Positions 9,309 through 18,351 of a DNA stretch of 64,000 bases are shown here, in pieces. Positions within the stretch are counted from its first letter, which is position 1, and every line of letters starts with the position of its first letter. This stretch comes from Bacteroidetes bacterium UBA2475. Its GTDB lineage: Bacteria > Bacteroidota > Bacteroidia > B-17B0 > Aurantibacillaceae. The notes under the pieces are model-generated. The model did not search any database and was not told where the DNA came from. It worked only from the letters and a program-made list of their open reading frames with translations. The position numbers and the translations under genes are program-made. The stretch lies in NCBI GenBank assembly GCA_002342065.1, contig DDPF01000013.1:62001-126000 (forward strand). Direction: 5' to 3'.

Positions 9309-9449
9309 GCCACTAATTTCACGAATTAACACTAACATTATTTAAACCACAAATTAGTGAATTTTGAAAGTATACTTTCAAAATTCATTACACGAATTAG
9401 TGGTGAAATTTTTAGCGAATTAATTTATGATATTAGTGAAATTCGTGGC
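9309..9449 (+). repeat. 141-bp dyad element (CACTAATTTCAC type) with internal 30-bp perfect palindrome
   Basis: It begins GCCACTAATTTCACGAATTA and ends with the near-reverse-complement TTAGTGAAATTCGTGGC. A second pair of similar arms lies inside. At its heart (9358-9387) is a perfect 30-bp palindrome with half-site TGAATTTTGAAAGTA. It fills a convergent gene gap. A sister element with the same GCCAC/GTGGC ends lies at 52039-52199 but has a different central palindrome. Confidence 0.75.
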
Positions 9450-9498
9450 TAACTTTTTCTGCAGAAGTGTTGATATAGATAGAATTTAAATTATTCAA

Positions 9499-10605
9499 TT
9501 AAGATCTTAACTTTTTAATTCTTGAAACGCATACTGCGTTATTTGGTTTGATCTTTAAAGAAAGTTCATAGTTTTTTCTGGCCAAAGCAAATTGTTTATT
9601 TTCTTCATAGGCTAAACCTAGCCAGTAAAAAGCCTGGTAAGATTTCGGATAAAAAAGTGTATTTGCTTTAAAGATATTTATGGCAGATAGATATTCTAAT
9701 TTTCGAAGATGTTTTACACCAATGTCTTTTATCCAAACTTCAAATTCTTTATACACGTTTGTAATTTCATTTATTTTTGGTAGTAGTGAATCTGTTATTT
9801 GTTTCATGACTAGTGAATCTGATGCGATCTTGTCCTGTTTAAAACGAAAGGAGTGACTAACCAGTGGATCGATTTCATTTTTCTTTTCATAAAATTGGTC
9901 AGATTTTTTCTTGTCTCTTTCAAATACTAGCGCATGACCATAATGTGTGGCATTGTAATAAGGATTCCTCATTTTTGTAAGATAAAATCCATGTTTTTCA
10001 AATCTTTCCAATTCTATATCCATAGTAGTTAAAACGTGTGGTCCATAATCCAGACAGATCTGAACGTCTTCGGGATAAGAAAATCCATCTAAAATAAAAA
10101 GTTTGCCGTTAGACTTCAATTTCGTTTCAATATCATTAAGCATTTTATCTTTTTCATCAAAATCATGAAAAGATTTAATGATAAGTATTTTATCAAATTT
10201 GTCTTGTGGCAGTTTACTTTCACGCGTTGTACCAATTACGCGCACAAAATTATTTGTCTGCTTTGAACGCTTACGTTTTGAATAATATTTTATGGTACTA
10301 TTGATCTTTTTTTGTGAGCAGGTCTTTGGATCTATATCCTGGAAGTAAAAGGTAACACTGTCGCAAATAGCAGAAAGCATCCCAATATTGTAACCTTCAG
10401 CCGCACCTATCTCGGCAATAACATCGCCTTTTTTTATTTCCATAAAATCGATGAGCTGTTCTTTTGTTTCAAACATGTCTGCAAAAAAACTCATCCGGTC
10501 AACAGATAAATTAAATTCAGCATTCGTGAATTCCCCACGGTATTTTTGGCTGTAATAGCTAAATGTAAAGCAGAAGAATAAATACAGTATAAAATTCTTT
10601 TTCAT
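9499..10605 (-). CDS. Exported class I methyltransferase-fold protein with C-terminal TPR
   Basis: I chose the internal ATG at 10605, because it starts a signal peptide (MKKNFILYLFFCFTFSYYSQ); the longer frame from 10719 would run through the promoter of the divergent sigma gene. The 368-residue protein carries a SAM-binding motif I (VIAEIGAAEGYNIG) and a later strand resembling motif post-I to IV (DKILIIKSFHDF). The last ~80 residues form a TPR pair (YQAFYWLGLAYEENKQ, then a second helix pair). It resembles the predicted exported methyltransferases of the COG4798 kind. The periplasm is not known to contain S-adenosylmethionine, so the domain may bind another ligand. Its function is unknown. 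Confidence 0.7.
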   Translation of the reverse strand: MKKNFILYLFFCFTFSYYSQKYRGEFTNAEFNLSVDRMSFFADMFETKEQLIDFMEIKKGDVIAEIGAAEGYNIGMLSAICDSVTFYFQDIDPKTCSQKKINSTIKYYSKRKRSKQTNNFVRVIGTTRESKLPQDKFDKILIIKSFHDFDEKDKMLNDIETKLKSNGKLFILDGFSYPEDVQICLDYGPHVLTTMDIELERFEKHGFYLTKMRNPYYNATHYGHALVFERDKKKSDQFYEKKNEIDPLVSHSFRFKQDKIASDSLVMKQITDSLLPKINEITNVYKEFEVWIKDIGVKHLRKLEYLSAINIFKANTLFYPKSYQAFYWLGLAYEENKQFALARKNYELSLKIKPNNAVCVSRIKKLRS

Positions 10606-10657
10606 AAAATGGTCATAAGGTGGATTGATTAAATATACATTTTTTAATCGTTTTTTG

Positions 10658-10665
10658 TATGTTTG
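10658..10665 (+). promoter_or_regulatory. Bacteroidota -7 box upstream of the ECF sigma gene
   Basis: TATGTTTG matches TAnnTTTG exactly and ends 7 bp before the ATG at 10673, implying a very short leader. No TTG sits at the usual spacing, so support comes from the -7 box alone. It suggests the sigma gene uses the housekeeping polymerase while its targets use the motif at 11241 and 14809. Confidence 0.4.
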
Positions 10666-10672
10666 TAATATC

Positions 10673-11239
10673 ATGTCGCAAAAGATCTGCACCGAAGCTG
10701 AATTTAACGAGCTCTTCAACCTGTACTACGAAGAGTTGTGCAGGATTGTTATGCCCGTTGTAAAAGACGCGGATGTGGCAGAAGATGTAGTGCAGGATGT
10801 TTTTGTAAAGATGTGGGTAAGGCGCGATGAGCTGGTAGTTAACACAACCTTTAAAGCCTATTTATACAAAGCGGTTGTTTTCAGAGCCCTTGATCATTTA
10901 CGAAAGCAAAAGAATGCGCAAAAAGCTTCAGACGAATTAAAAGCGGTTTATCCACAATCGCATAATGATGTTGAAGCAGGTATTGAAGAAAAAGAATTAA
11001 CAGAGGCAATAAATGTTGGCATGGATAAAATGTCGGAGAATATGCGCATGATCTTCCAGTTAAGCAGGTTTAGCGGTCTAAAAAACAGGGAAATTGCTGA
11101 GCAATTGGATATTTCCATTAAAACGGTTGAAAGCAATATGGGTAAGGCTTTGAAGCTTATGCACGAGCATTTAAAGCCTTTCTTAAAAACAAGCGCTCAC
11201 GCCATTGTATTTTGGTTATTACACGGTTATTTTAAATAA
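10673..11239 (+). CDS. ECF RNA polymerase sigma factor (FecI-like)
   Basis: The product is 188 residues from the ATG at 10673; the open frame extends upstream to 10625 but that extension does not look coding. Region 2 (FNELFNLYYEELCRIV through AEDVVQDVFVKMW and AYLYKAVVFRALDHLRK) recognises the -10 element. Region 4 (MSENMRMIFQLSRFSGLKNREIAEQL, then an ISIKTVESNMGKALK helix) recognises the -35. The hydrophobic C-terminal tail is common in this Bacteroidota family. It is followed by fecR and a TonB receptor with an STN domain, the standard cell-surface signalling trio. It is expected to be held inactive by FecR and freed when the receptor is occupied. Its likely target motif is described at 11241 and 14809. 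Confidence 0.92.
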   Translation: MSQKICTEAEFNELFNLYYEELCRIVMPVVKDADVAEDVVQDVFVKMWVRRDELVVNTTFKAYLYKAVVFRALDHLRKQKNAQKASDELKAVYPQSHNDVEAGIEEKELTEAINVGMDKMSENMRMIFQLSRFSGLKNREIAEQLDISIKTVESNMGKALKLMHEHLKPFLKTSAHAIVFWLLHGYFK

Positions 11240-11240
11240 A

Positions 11241-11274
11241 GGATAGGGTAAATGAAATTTGGTACGACATATAG
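11241..11274 (+). promoter_or_regulatory. Predicted ECF sigma promoter upstream of fecR
   Basis: GGATAGGGTA, then 14 bp after TAGGGTA, then CGACATATAG. The same TAGGGTA-N14-CGACATATAG arrangement recurs at 14809-14842, and the surrounding sequence is unrelated. The 3' edge lies 73 bp before the fecR ATG. The spacing is consistent with -35 and -10 elements of an ECF promoter. Confidence 0.75.
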
Positions 11275-11347
11275 TAGAAATGAGACATGTAAAAGGACAC
11301 ATTATCAGGTTGCACCAACGAATTGGTAATTTAGTTTTAGATATAAT

Positions 11348-12331
11348 ATGCAGGATTGGGAGTTAATAGCAAAGTACATTAAAGGTGAAGCCACGCAAGA
11401 GGAGAGAATAACTGTTGAGCAATGGCTAAAGACCGATAGTGCAAATGCTGTTTTATTAGAGGAGATAAAAGCTACCTGGAAAACTTCAGGAAAGTTGAAC
11501 GCGCATATTAAAATTGACAAAGCAAAGGCCTGGAATTCTATTCAAGGAAAAATAAAAGAAGAACAAAAAGTTATTCCAATAACCCGCAAAGCCCCTGCTT
11601 ACAATACATGGATATTAAGAGCTGCCGCTATATTGATAGTTGGTTTATTTGCTACCTGGTTAGCTTTAAAAACAGGGAACAAAGAGGAAATAATTTTGGT
11701 GCAAACTACAACTCAAGGAAGAACGATCGTATTACCGGATAGTTCGGTTGTTATTTTAAATGAGTACAGTAAATTTTCTTATCCAAAAGAATTTGCAGTC
11801 AATCAACGCTATGTTGAGTTGGAAGGCGAAGCTTTTTTTGAAGTAACAAAAGACCCACAAAAGCCTTTTATAATTGGCAATAAAAATTTTGATGTAAAAG
11901 TGTTAGGCACTTCGTTTAACATTTTAGCTTACGAAAAAGATAAAAATGCTACAGTTACTGTTGTTACAGGTAAAGTGGCTTTTGCAGATAAAAACGGTGG
12001 TTCGGTACTTTTAGTTAAAGACGAAGTGGGTACTTTAAATAAAGCCGGCCACCAACTTTTTAAGTCAACCAACGCCAACTTTAATTTCCTGGCCTGGAAG
12101 ACCAAAAAACTGGAATTTACCAATACAAAATTTACAGAGGTTTGCGCTGCATTAAAAAAATATTTTGCAGTTGATATTCTTGTAAAAGACAAAAATATTT
12201 TGAATTGCACCTTTACCGGGTATTTCGAAAACCCAAAACTACCTGACGTGTTAAAAGTATTGGAAAAAACATTGAATATTAAAGCTGTAGTTAACCAAAA
12301 AAATGTAGAAATTACAGGTCAGGGATGTTAA
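11348..12331 (+). CDS. FecR-family anti-sigma factor
   Basis: A 327-residue inner-membrane protein. The N-terminal ~85 residues face the cytoplasm and contain the sigma-binding helices (MQDWELIAKYIKGEAT...EQWLK). One membrane segment (about 89-107, WILRAAAILIVGLFATWLAL) follows. The periplasmic FecR beta domain has TTTQGRTIVLPDSSVVILN and VELEGEAFFEVTKDPQKPF, and the C-terminal DUF4974-type domain starts near LEFTNTKFTEVC. It couples the TonB receptor's STN domain to the sigma factor encoded just upstream. The gene is preceded by the predicted ECF promoter and separated from the receptor gene by 7 bp. Confidence 0.93.
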   Translation: MQDWELIAKYIKGEATQEERITVEQWLKTDSANAVLLEEIKATWKTSGKLNAHIKIDKAKAWNSIQGKIKEEQKVIPITRKAPAYNTWILRAAAILIVGLFATWLALKTGNKEEIILVQTTTQGRTIVLPDSSVVILNEYSKFSYPKEFAVNQRYVELEGEAFFEVTKDPQKPFIIGNKNFDVKVLGTSFNILAYEKDKNATVTVVTGKVAFADKNGGSVLLVKDEVGTLNKAGHQLFKSTNANFNFLAWKTKKLEFTNTKFTEVCAALKKYFAVDILVKDKNILNCTFTGYFENPKLPDVLKVLEKTLNIKAVVNQKNVEITGQGC

Positions 12332-12338
12332 TTTTTAT

Positions 12339-14795
12339 ATGAAGCTTTTTGCTGCCATTGTTATTTTGGTGCTATGCAATGTTGTTGTTTTAGCTCAGGA
12401 TAGTTTATTGGTCAAAAAGATCACCATCTCGGCAAACAACATTACTTTAGAAGAAGCTTTAAACCAACTCACCACACAAAGTGGCACCCGCTTTACCTAC
12501 GGCAATACCATCGACCTTAAACAAAAAGTAAATTTTAATTTTTCGGATGTTTCTTTTAAGGAAGCGCTCAATAAAATATTTGATCCACTAAAAATAAGTT
12601 GGGAAATTATTGGCGACCAAATTGCTTTAGCACCCGGAAAAAAATTAACTTTTAAGATCTCCGGAACCCTTAAGGATAGTTCCGATAAAAGCGGGATCGA
12701 ATTTGCTACTGTTTATTTAAAAGGCGAAACATTTAACGCTTCCACCGATTTTAATGGCAGATTTTATTTGGATCACATCCCACAAGGTACTTATACATTA
12801 TGTGTAAATGCTTTTGGTTATAAAGTAAGCGAGCAAATTATTGAAATAAACAACCAACCTATTTCTGTTTCATTAGAACTTAGTCAACAAGCTATTACAC
12901 TTTCTGAAACAATTATTACTACCGATAATATTATCGAAAAAGTTTCGGTTTCTGAGATGGAGATAAAACATGTGCAAATAGATGCTGTTAAAGGCATCTC
13001 TAACGATCCTATGAAATCCCTTACAGCTTTGCCAGGAGTGTTAACCAAAACCGATCTTTATGGCTCTTCCGAAATTCATGTAAGAGGTGGCGAGTCATCT
13101 GAAAATCTTTTTTTAATTGACAATATAAAATTGCCATTACCTTTTCACTTTAGCGGACAATCTGTTTTTAATCCCGAAATGTTAGAGAAGGCAGAAGTAT
13201 TGACAGGAGGTTATGCCGCTAATTACGGTAATGCCATGTCATCTGTTTTTAACTTAACTACAAAGAGTGGCGATGCCGAACGTTTTAGCGGCAACGTTGA
13301 TCTTAATACTTCCAATCCTTCATATTTATTTCAAGGGCCGCTTAAAAAAAACAAGATCGCTTTTATTGTTGGCCTAAGATCTATTCTTAGTCTTTTATCA
13401 CCCATTGAAAAACGGGCCGATCTTACTTCTAAAATCACCTATACAGTAAACGCTAAAACAAAAATAAATTTCACCACATTAAATGTTAATGATTATACCG
13501 ATACCAGTTTTCAAAAGATCCTTCCAAAAGCAAATGCGTTAAGTAAGATCAATGCACAAAATTTCCAGGTACAAAGTGTTATTTCTGATAAAAGCTACAG
13601 TAAGACCTCCTTTTTACATTCTGGCTGGCGTTTAAATATCGATCCTGAGAAATATGGTTTCCGTCACATCAATTATAACAGTTATACTTTGCGTGAGGAT
13701 CTTACCTTTTATCCAAAACCAGATACAAAATTTAAAATGGGTATTGAAAGTAGTTTGGAAGATGAACGATCAAATATTACAGAATTTTATAAAACAACAG
13801 ATATTCCAATTACAGATACGGCAGCATTGATATATAGCCGCAAAGTAAATACTATAAATATTTTGTCTTCTGCATATGTAATTTATGATGCAACTATTTT
13901 TAAAAGAATAAAATTTAACGCGGGTCTGCGGTTAGATCATAATCAATTAGCTAATACATTTGATCTCTCACCACGCATAACCCTTGGCTATGATATTACA
14001 CGAACCACGATTCTTTCTGCGAGCTGGGGAATTTTCAGACAGTCGCCAACAACACATCAGATCCTTCAAAACAAACATTTAATATCCAATTATAGCGAAC
14101 ATACTATTGTTTCGGTAAAACAAAAACTAACGCCCATTATTTCTGCAAGGGTAGAAGGTTATTATAAAAAATATACCAACCTCGTTATATTTGATACGTC
14201 TTTTGCTTATTCCAACAAAGGTTATGGCGATGCAAAGGGCGTTGAATTCTTTTTAATGAAAGAAACTGGTCGTTTAAATGGATGGATATCTTATTCTATA
14301 GCCAAGTCCGATAAAAAAAGAAGTCTGCAGGATAAAGTGTACCCTTATTATTTTGATCAGCGCCAATCATTGAACATTGTTTTAAGTATTACGCGAAAAG
14401 AATCTAAACGCAAGTGGTTCCTTCCTCATTCGTATAGTTTTGATTTTAGATATGCCACCGGCGAGCCATATACTCCCATAACCGGAGTTGATTCGCTTGC
14501 AGGTAAATATGAATTTATTACCGGCAATATTAATTCTGCACGAAACCCAGATTACAATACTTTAAATATAAAATGTCAATGGCACGACAGGGCTTTTGGC
14601 AAAAGAAAACGCCATATGGTGCAGTTTTATCTCAATTTTTGGAACATTTATGGCCACTCTAATCTGGCAGAGCGTTCTTATAAAATAGATCCTGCAACAG
14701 GCTCTCTTTCGGTTACAAACGTATATAGGAAATTTTTCGACCTCAATATTGGCCTAAAATTGAATTTTAACTATTATAACAGGCCAAAACCATAA
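12339..14795 (+). CDS. TonB-dependent receptor with STN signalling domain
   Basis: An 818-residue outer-membrane protein. A signal peptide (ending VVLAQ) is followed by an STN/secretin-like domain at about residues 25-105 (ITLEEALNQLTTQSGTRFTYG, then FKEALNKIF), which contacts FecR. A carboxypeptidase-regulatory-like beta domain comes next (ATVYLKGETFNASTDFNGRF), then the plug (GVLTKTDLYGSSEIHVRGG, NLFLIDNIKLPLPFHFSG) and a beta-barrel to the C-terminus (FDLNIGLKLNFNYYN). No SusD-like partner follows, unlike in polysaccharide loci, so the ligand could be a metal chelate, peptide or other nutrient. It is the transducer of the sigma/FecR switch. Confidence 0.92.
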   Translation: MKLFAAIVILVLCNVVVLAQDSLLVKKITISANNITLEEALNQLTTQSGTRFTYGNTIDLKQKVNFNFSDVSFKEALNKIFDPLKISWEIIGDQIALAPGKKLTFKISGTLKDSSDKSGIEFATVYLKGETFNASTDFNGRFYLDHIPQGTYTLCVNAFGYKVSEQIIEINNQPISVSLELSQQAITLSETIITTDNIIEKVSVSEMEIKHVQIDAVKGISNDPMKSLTALPGVLTKTDLYGSSEIHVRGGESSENLFLIDNIKLPLPFHFSGQSVFNPEMLEKAEVLTGGYAANYGNAMSSVFNLTTKSGDAERFSGNVDLNTSNPSYLFQGPLKKNKIAFIVGLRSILSLLSPIEKRADLTSKITYTVNAKTKINFTTLNVNDYTDTSFQKILPKANALSKINAQNFQVQSVISDKSYSKTSFLHSGWRLNIDPEKYGFRHINYNSYTLREDLTFYPKPDTKFKMGIESSLEDERSNITEFYKTTDIPITDTAALIYSRKVNTINILSSAYVIYDATIFKRIKFNAGLRLDHNQLANTFDLSPRITLGYDITRTTILSASWGIFRQSPTTHQILQNKHLISNYSEHTIVSVKQKLTPIISARVEGYYKKYTNLVIFDTSFAYSNKGYGDAKGVEFFLMKETGRLNGWISYSIAKSDKKRSLQDKVYPYYFDQRQSLNIVLSITRKESKRKWFLPHSYSFDFRYATGEPYTPITGVDSLAGKYEFITGNINSARNPDYNTLNIKCQWHDRAFGKRKRHMVQFYLNFWNIYGHSNLAERSYKIDPATGSLSVTNVYRKFFDLNIGLKLNFNYYNRPKP

Positions 14796-14808
14796 TTTTT
14801 TCATTTTT

Positions 14809-14842
14809 GGGTAGGGTATCTTCTTTTTTAACCGACATATAG
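14809..14842 (+). promoter_or_regulatory. Predicted ECF sigma promoter upstream of the barrel and T9SS propeller genes
   Basis: GGGTAGGGTA and CGACATATAG are separated so that TAGGGTA-N14-CGACATATAG is identical to the copy at 11241-11274. It ends 38 bp before the ATG of the outer-membrane barrel gene, a normal leader length. Confidence 0.75.
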
Positions 14843-14880
14843 GTATAAAAGCAAATACTAAAACACTAAAAATACAAATT

Positions 14881-15690
14881 ATGAAAAAAGCAATTTTACT
14901 ATTAGTTATGGGCATAACAGGGTTAGGCCTAACTGCACAGGAAAACAAAACCTGGCGCCTTGGTTTACAATGGGGCGGACACGATAACATGTCTAAATTC
15001 AGCGGTGGTTCGCCGAATGCTAACGCACGTTTTCACCATAACGAATTTGGTGGCGGTTCATTTAATCTCGTTGCCAGATACGATTTAAATCAGCATTGGA
15101 TGGCAACAACCGGTTTTGGCTTTAATAGCTTTGGGTTTAATTTTGCTTTAGCTGAGAATTATTCTCTTATCACATTAAAAGATCGTTTCTCTTCAATACA
15201 AACTTCTTATACAGGAGTTGAAATACCTTTTATGGTTTTTTATAAATTTAATTTGAATTGCAAAAATAGCCGTTGGTTAATTGGTGGTGGTTTTGCTGCT
15301 AATTTTACAGATGGTAAAACGGTTTCAAAAAACTTTGTACAAAATAACGATGGCGTTGCCAGTTCGGATTACTTAAATTCTGTTTCGACTTCAAATAATG
15401 GCGGTCACGCTATGTTACGTTTTGCGGTTGGTCGCGAAAAAGTATTTAAAAGAGGAAGCATGCTTAATGCCAGTCTTGTATTTAATGCAGGTATGGATGA
15501 AATAGCAAAAGCTACTGTAAATTATACGGTTGATAATCAAAACTACACACATAGCTTTAGTAATAAAGGAAATTATGTTGGTTTAAGATTAACTTATTAT
15601 TTTAGAACTGCTGCTTTTAAATCAAAAACTAAAACACCAACAAGAAACGTTACAAAAGCTACGCCTATAAACGGACCAATAACAAGATAA
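14881..15690 (+). CDS. Outer-membrane beta-barrel protein
   Basis: A 269-residue exported protein with signal peptide MKKAILLLVMGITGLGLTAQ. The remainder has alternating aromatic/polar strands of the PorT/OMP_b-brl kind, such as FNLVARYDLNQHWMATTGFGFN, GVEIPFMVFYKF and NYVGLRLTYYFR. The C-terminus is a short Thr/Lys-rich tail. The family is not identifiable beyond 'OM barrel'. It is the first gene after the second ECF promoter and lies 25 bp before the first T9SS propeller gene, suggesting it is co-expressed with the exported proteins. A structural or assembly role for them is inference. Confidence 0.7.
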   Translation: MKKAILLLVMGITGLGLTAQENKTWRLGLQWGGHDNMSKFSGGSPNANARFHHNEFGGGSFNLVARYDLNQHWMATTGFGFNSFGFNFALAENYSLITLKDRFSSIQTSYTGVEIPFMVFYKFNLNCKNSRWLIGGGFAANFTDGKTVSKNFVQNNDGVASSDYLNSVSTSNNGGHAMLRFAVGREKVFKRGSMLNASLVFNAGMDEIAKATVNYTVDNQNYTHSFSNKGNYVGLRLTYYFRTAAFKSKTKTPTRNVTKATPINGPITR

Positions 15691-15715
15691 CATTAATTAA
15701 ATTATCTTTAACAGG

Positions 15716-17023
15716 ATGAAAAGCTTTATTTTAATTATCGGCATCTTGTTGAGTTGTATTTTAAAGTCTCAACCTAACTGGCCACTAACAAAAAGTAACA
15801 CCACTCTGCAGGTAGTAATTCCTGCAGAGTTTGGCACTCCATTTATGCAACCCATAAGTGTTAATGGCTGGGAAGATGGTATTTTTATTTCACGCAACGG
15901 TTTAAATTTATATAGTATTTATATTCCGGCAGATGCATTATCATGGGTCAGCAATGGCGCACCCTGTGTTTTTACGCCTTACCAAAAAGGGCCAACATAT
16001 GGTATGGATCTTGCCACATCGCCAACAACAGCATGTCCTATGTGGTTACACGGCGATATTTTAATTTCATCGAGGACATCAACAGCAGTTCCTTTTCCGG
16101 CATGGACGCTTTCTAATTTAAGCGGACCAATATATAGTGAAGGAGCGCCACAAATTTCTATGCTAAATGCAACAGTATCAGATCTTGTGGTATATACCAA
16201 TAATCAACTGCCGCCTTATAATACCGATATTTATTTAATAAAAAACTCTACTATTAATCCTTCAGCTACAGGTACAATTTTGCCTGCGCCTGTAACGCAA
16301 ACAACTACCGAAGATAATCCGCATCTTGAAAGATTGAGTGCAAATCAATTGGTGCTATTTTTCGATTCGCCGGATAGAGTGGGTGGAGTAGGAGGATTGG
16401 ATCTTTGGTATGCTGTGAGCAATGATAACGGAAGTACATGGAATGCGCCGCAGCAAGTAAGCACTTTAAATACCTTGCAAAATGAACATCAGCCACATTT
16501 GTATAAAGATAATTTTAATCAGTGGTGGATGTATTATGCCACACCTGATGTATCCGGTAAATATGCTATTTACAGATCGCAACAAACTGTTTTAAATGAT
16601 TGGAACAGCTGGGGACCAAAACAATTAGTTGTTGGACCGGGAAACTCGGCAGGTATTGGTGAGCCAACCTTAACACAATATGGTGATCTTTCGTTTGTAG
16701 TTGTTTATCAAGATGCTAATGGTACAACAACCGATAAATTTGATGCAGACGCATGGTTCTTACCACATGCAACAATTACATCGTTAAACAAAAATAATTT
16801 AACTCAAGATTTTTCTATCTACCCTAACCCATTTGCGGATAGAGTAACTATTAATACAAACAAGCCCGAAAAATTTCAGATATACAGTGCTTTTGGTGTT
16901 CTTGTAAAAGAAATCGAAATCACCGAAAGCTCTGTTATTAATCTTTCTGATCTTTCGGAAGGTATTTATTTTATGAGTTCACAAAACAATTCAACACCAA
17001 AAAAGATCATCAAAATAAACTAA
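15716..17023 (+). CDS. T9SS-exported PD40/BNR-type beta-propeller protein
   Basis: A signal peptide (MKSFILIIGILLSCILKSQ) starts the 435-residue product. The body resembles a PD40 propeller: GWEDGIFISRNGLNLYSIYIP, GGLDLWYAVSNDNGSTWNAPQQV and QPHLYKDNFNQWWMYYATP are blade-like with Asp-box character. The C-terminus is a T9SS type A sorting domain (FSIYPNPFADRVTI, GIYFMSSQN, KKIIKIN). It is predicted to be displayed on or released from the cell surface. It is the first of four tandem exported propellers; the next gene's GTG directly follows its TAA. Confidence 0.82.
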   Translation: MKSFILIIGILLSCILKSQPNWPLTKSNTTLQVVIPAEFGTPFMQPISVNGWEDGIFISRNGLNLYSIYIPADALSWVSNGAPCVFTPYQKGPTYGMDLATSPTTACPMWLHGDILISSRTSTAVPFPAWTLSNLSGPIYSEGAPQISMLNATVSDLVVYTNNQLPPYNTDIYLIKNSTINPSATGTILPAPVTQTTTEDNPHLERLSANQLVLFFDSPDRVGGVGGLDLWYAVSNDNGSTWNAPQQVSTLNTLQNEHQPHLYKDNFNQWWMYYATPDVSGKYAIYRSQQTVLNDWNSWGPKQLVVGPGNSAGIGEPTLTQYGDLSFVVVYQDANGTTTDKFDADAWFLPHATITSLNKNNLTQDFSIYPNPFADRVTINTNKPEKFQIYSAFGVLVKEIEITESSVINLSDLSEGIYFMSSQNNSTPKKIIKIN

Positions 17024-18340
17024 GTGAAAAGGTCTATCGTTATATTTTTTTTATTTCTGTTCTTTCAGAATATAAATGCCCAACTCATTTGGACAAAACA
17101 GCCTCTACCGGTATTATCGCGCTCTGCTGTATTTCCTAACTGGAAAGGGCTGGCAACAGCCGATGCCTTTGTGATGAAAGACAATGACACGCTTAAAATG
17201 TGGTACTCGGGTAGTGGCTGGTTAACTTCAAGTGATAATTGTGTGCATGTACGCATGGGTTATGCCTGGTCGTTGAACGGTACAAATTGGACTGAATACG
17301 CCGGTAATCCTGTTCTAAATATTAGCACCGATACGTCTATGTTTGATTCGGATGGAATAGAAACACCAACTGTAATTAAAGATCTGAGTGCACCGCCAAG
17401 CCACCGTTACAAGCTTTGGTACGCAGGGAGAAAATTAAAATGTTCAACTGTACTTGATCATAAATTCGGTTATGCTTATTCACCCGATGGTATTCACTGG
17501 ACAAAATACTCAGGGAATCCTGTAATGACGGCTGGTAATAGCTCGAGTTGGTACAACACGTTTATTTCAAACCCGAGTGTTATCTTCGAAAATAATATTT
17601 ATAAAATGTGGTTTACTGCTCCGGATGCTGTTGCCAATAGCCAACCTACAGATGGCAAGGGAAACATTGGTTATGCAACATCGCCTGATGGTATAAATTG
17701 GTCGGTTTATCCTGCGCCTGTTATATTAGCCGGTTCGCAAAATAATTGGGACTCTGCTACTGTAGCAGAACCAAGCGTTATAAAAGTTGGCAATATGTAC
17801 CACATGTTTTATTCTGCTTTAGATAAATGGTTGGTAGAAAATTTCCAGGTGGGATATGCCAACTCGATGGATGGTATTAATTGGACAAAAGCAACAACTA
17901 ACCCGGTTTTAAAAATTGGTACGGCGGGAAAATGGGATCGCTACTGGGCTTCGCATCCCGCCGTTATGTATGATTCAATAAGCAATAAATTTAAAATGTG
18001 GTATACCGGCAGAGATACCGCAACAATAGTAGCATTAACCGGTTATTATTGGGATATAGGCTATGCCGAAAGTTCATTTACTTCTTTAGGAATGAATGAT
18101 TTGAAAAAAGAAAAATCTGCATTTTATGTTTACCCCAACCCGGCAACAGAATACTTAACCATAAAATTTTCTAATATTACCAATTTTAAAAAAGTACTAA
18201 TATATAATTACTTAGGAATTTTGATAAAAGAAACAGAGATCATTAATTCAATTATTAATATTAGTAATTTAGAAAAAGGAATTTATTTTCTGAATGTAGA
18301 AGGAGACGAAGCGCATAAAATTAAATTCATAAAAGAGTAA
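17024..18340 (+). CDS. T9SS-exported five-blade-like propeller (glycosidase-type fold)
   Basis: The start is GTG directly abutting the previous TAA, followed by a good signal peptide (KRSIVIFFLFLFFQNINAQ); no closer ATG fits. The 438-residue protein repeats a blade pattern at least four times: 'K.WY.G', 'GYA.S.DG..WT', 'NPV'. Examples are IGYATSPDGINWSVY and FGYAYSPDGIHWTKYSGNPV. This is the look of the GH43/GH32/GH130 propeller superfamily, but I do not see a confirmed catalytic triad, so enzymatic activity is not claimed. The C-terminal sorting domain is FYVYPNPATEYLTIKF to IKFIKE. Confidence 0.8.
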   Translation: MKRSIVIFFLFLFFQNINAQLIWTKQPLPVLSRSAVFPNWKGLATADAFVMKDNDTLKMWYSGSGWLTSSDNCVHVRMGYAWSLNGTNWTEYAGNPVLNISTDTSMFDSDGIETPTVIKDLSAPPSHRYKLWYAGRKLKCSTVLDHKFGYAYSPDGIHWTKYSGNPVMTAGNSSSWYNTFISNPSVIFENNIYKMWFTAPDAVANSQPTDGKGNIGYATSPDGINWSVYPAPVILAGSQNNWDSATVAEPSVIKVGNMYHMFYSALDKWLVENFQVGYANSMDGINWTKATTNPVLKIGTAGKWDRYWASHPAVMYDSISNKFKMWYTGRDTATIVALTGYYWDIGYAESSFTSLGMNDLKKEKSAFYVYPNPATEYLTIKFSNITNFKKVLIYNYLGILIKETEIINSIINISNLEKGIYFLNVEGDEAHKIKFIKE

Positions 18341-18351
18341 AGTTAATTATC

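Noticed and set aside
10625..10672. Upstream extension of the sigma factor
   Set aside because: It overlaps the -7 box and reads as non-coding; the ATG at 10673 fits the family start.
9499..10719. Longer N-terminus of the methyltransferase-fold protein
   Set aside because: The extra 38 residues do not form a signal peptide and cross into the sigma gene; the internal ATG at 10605 does.
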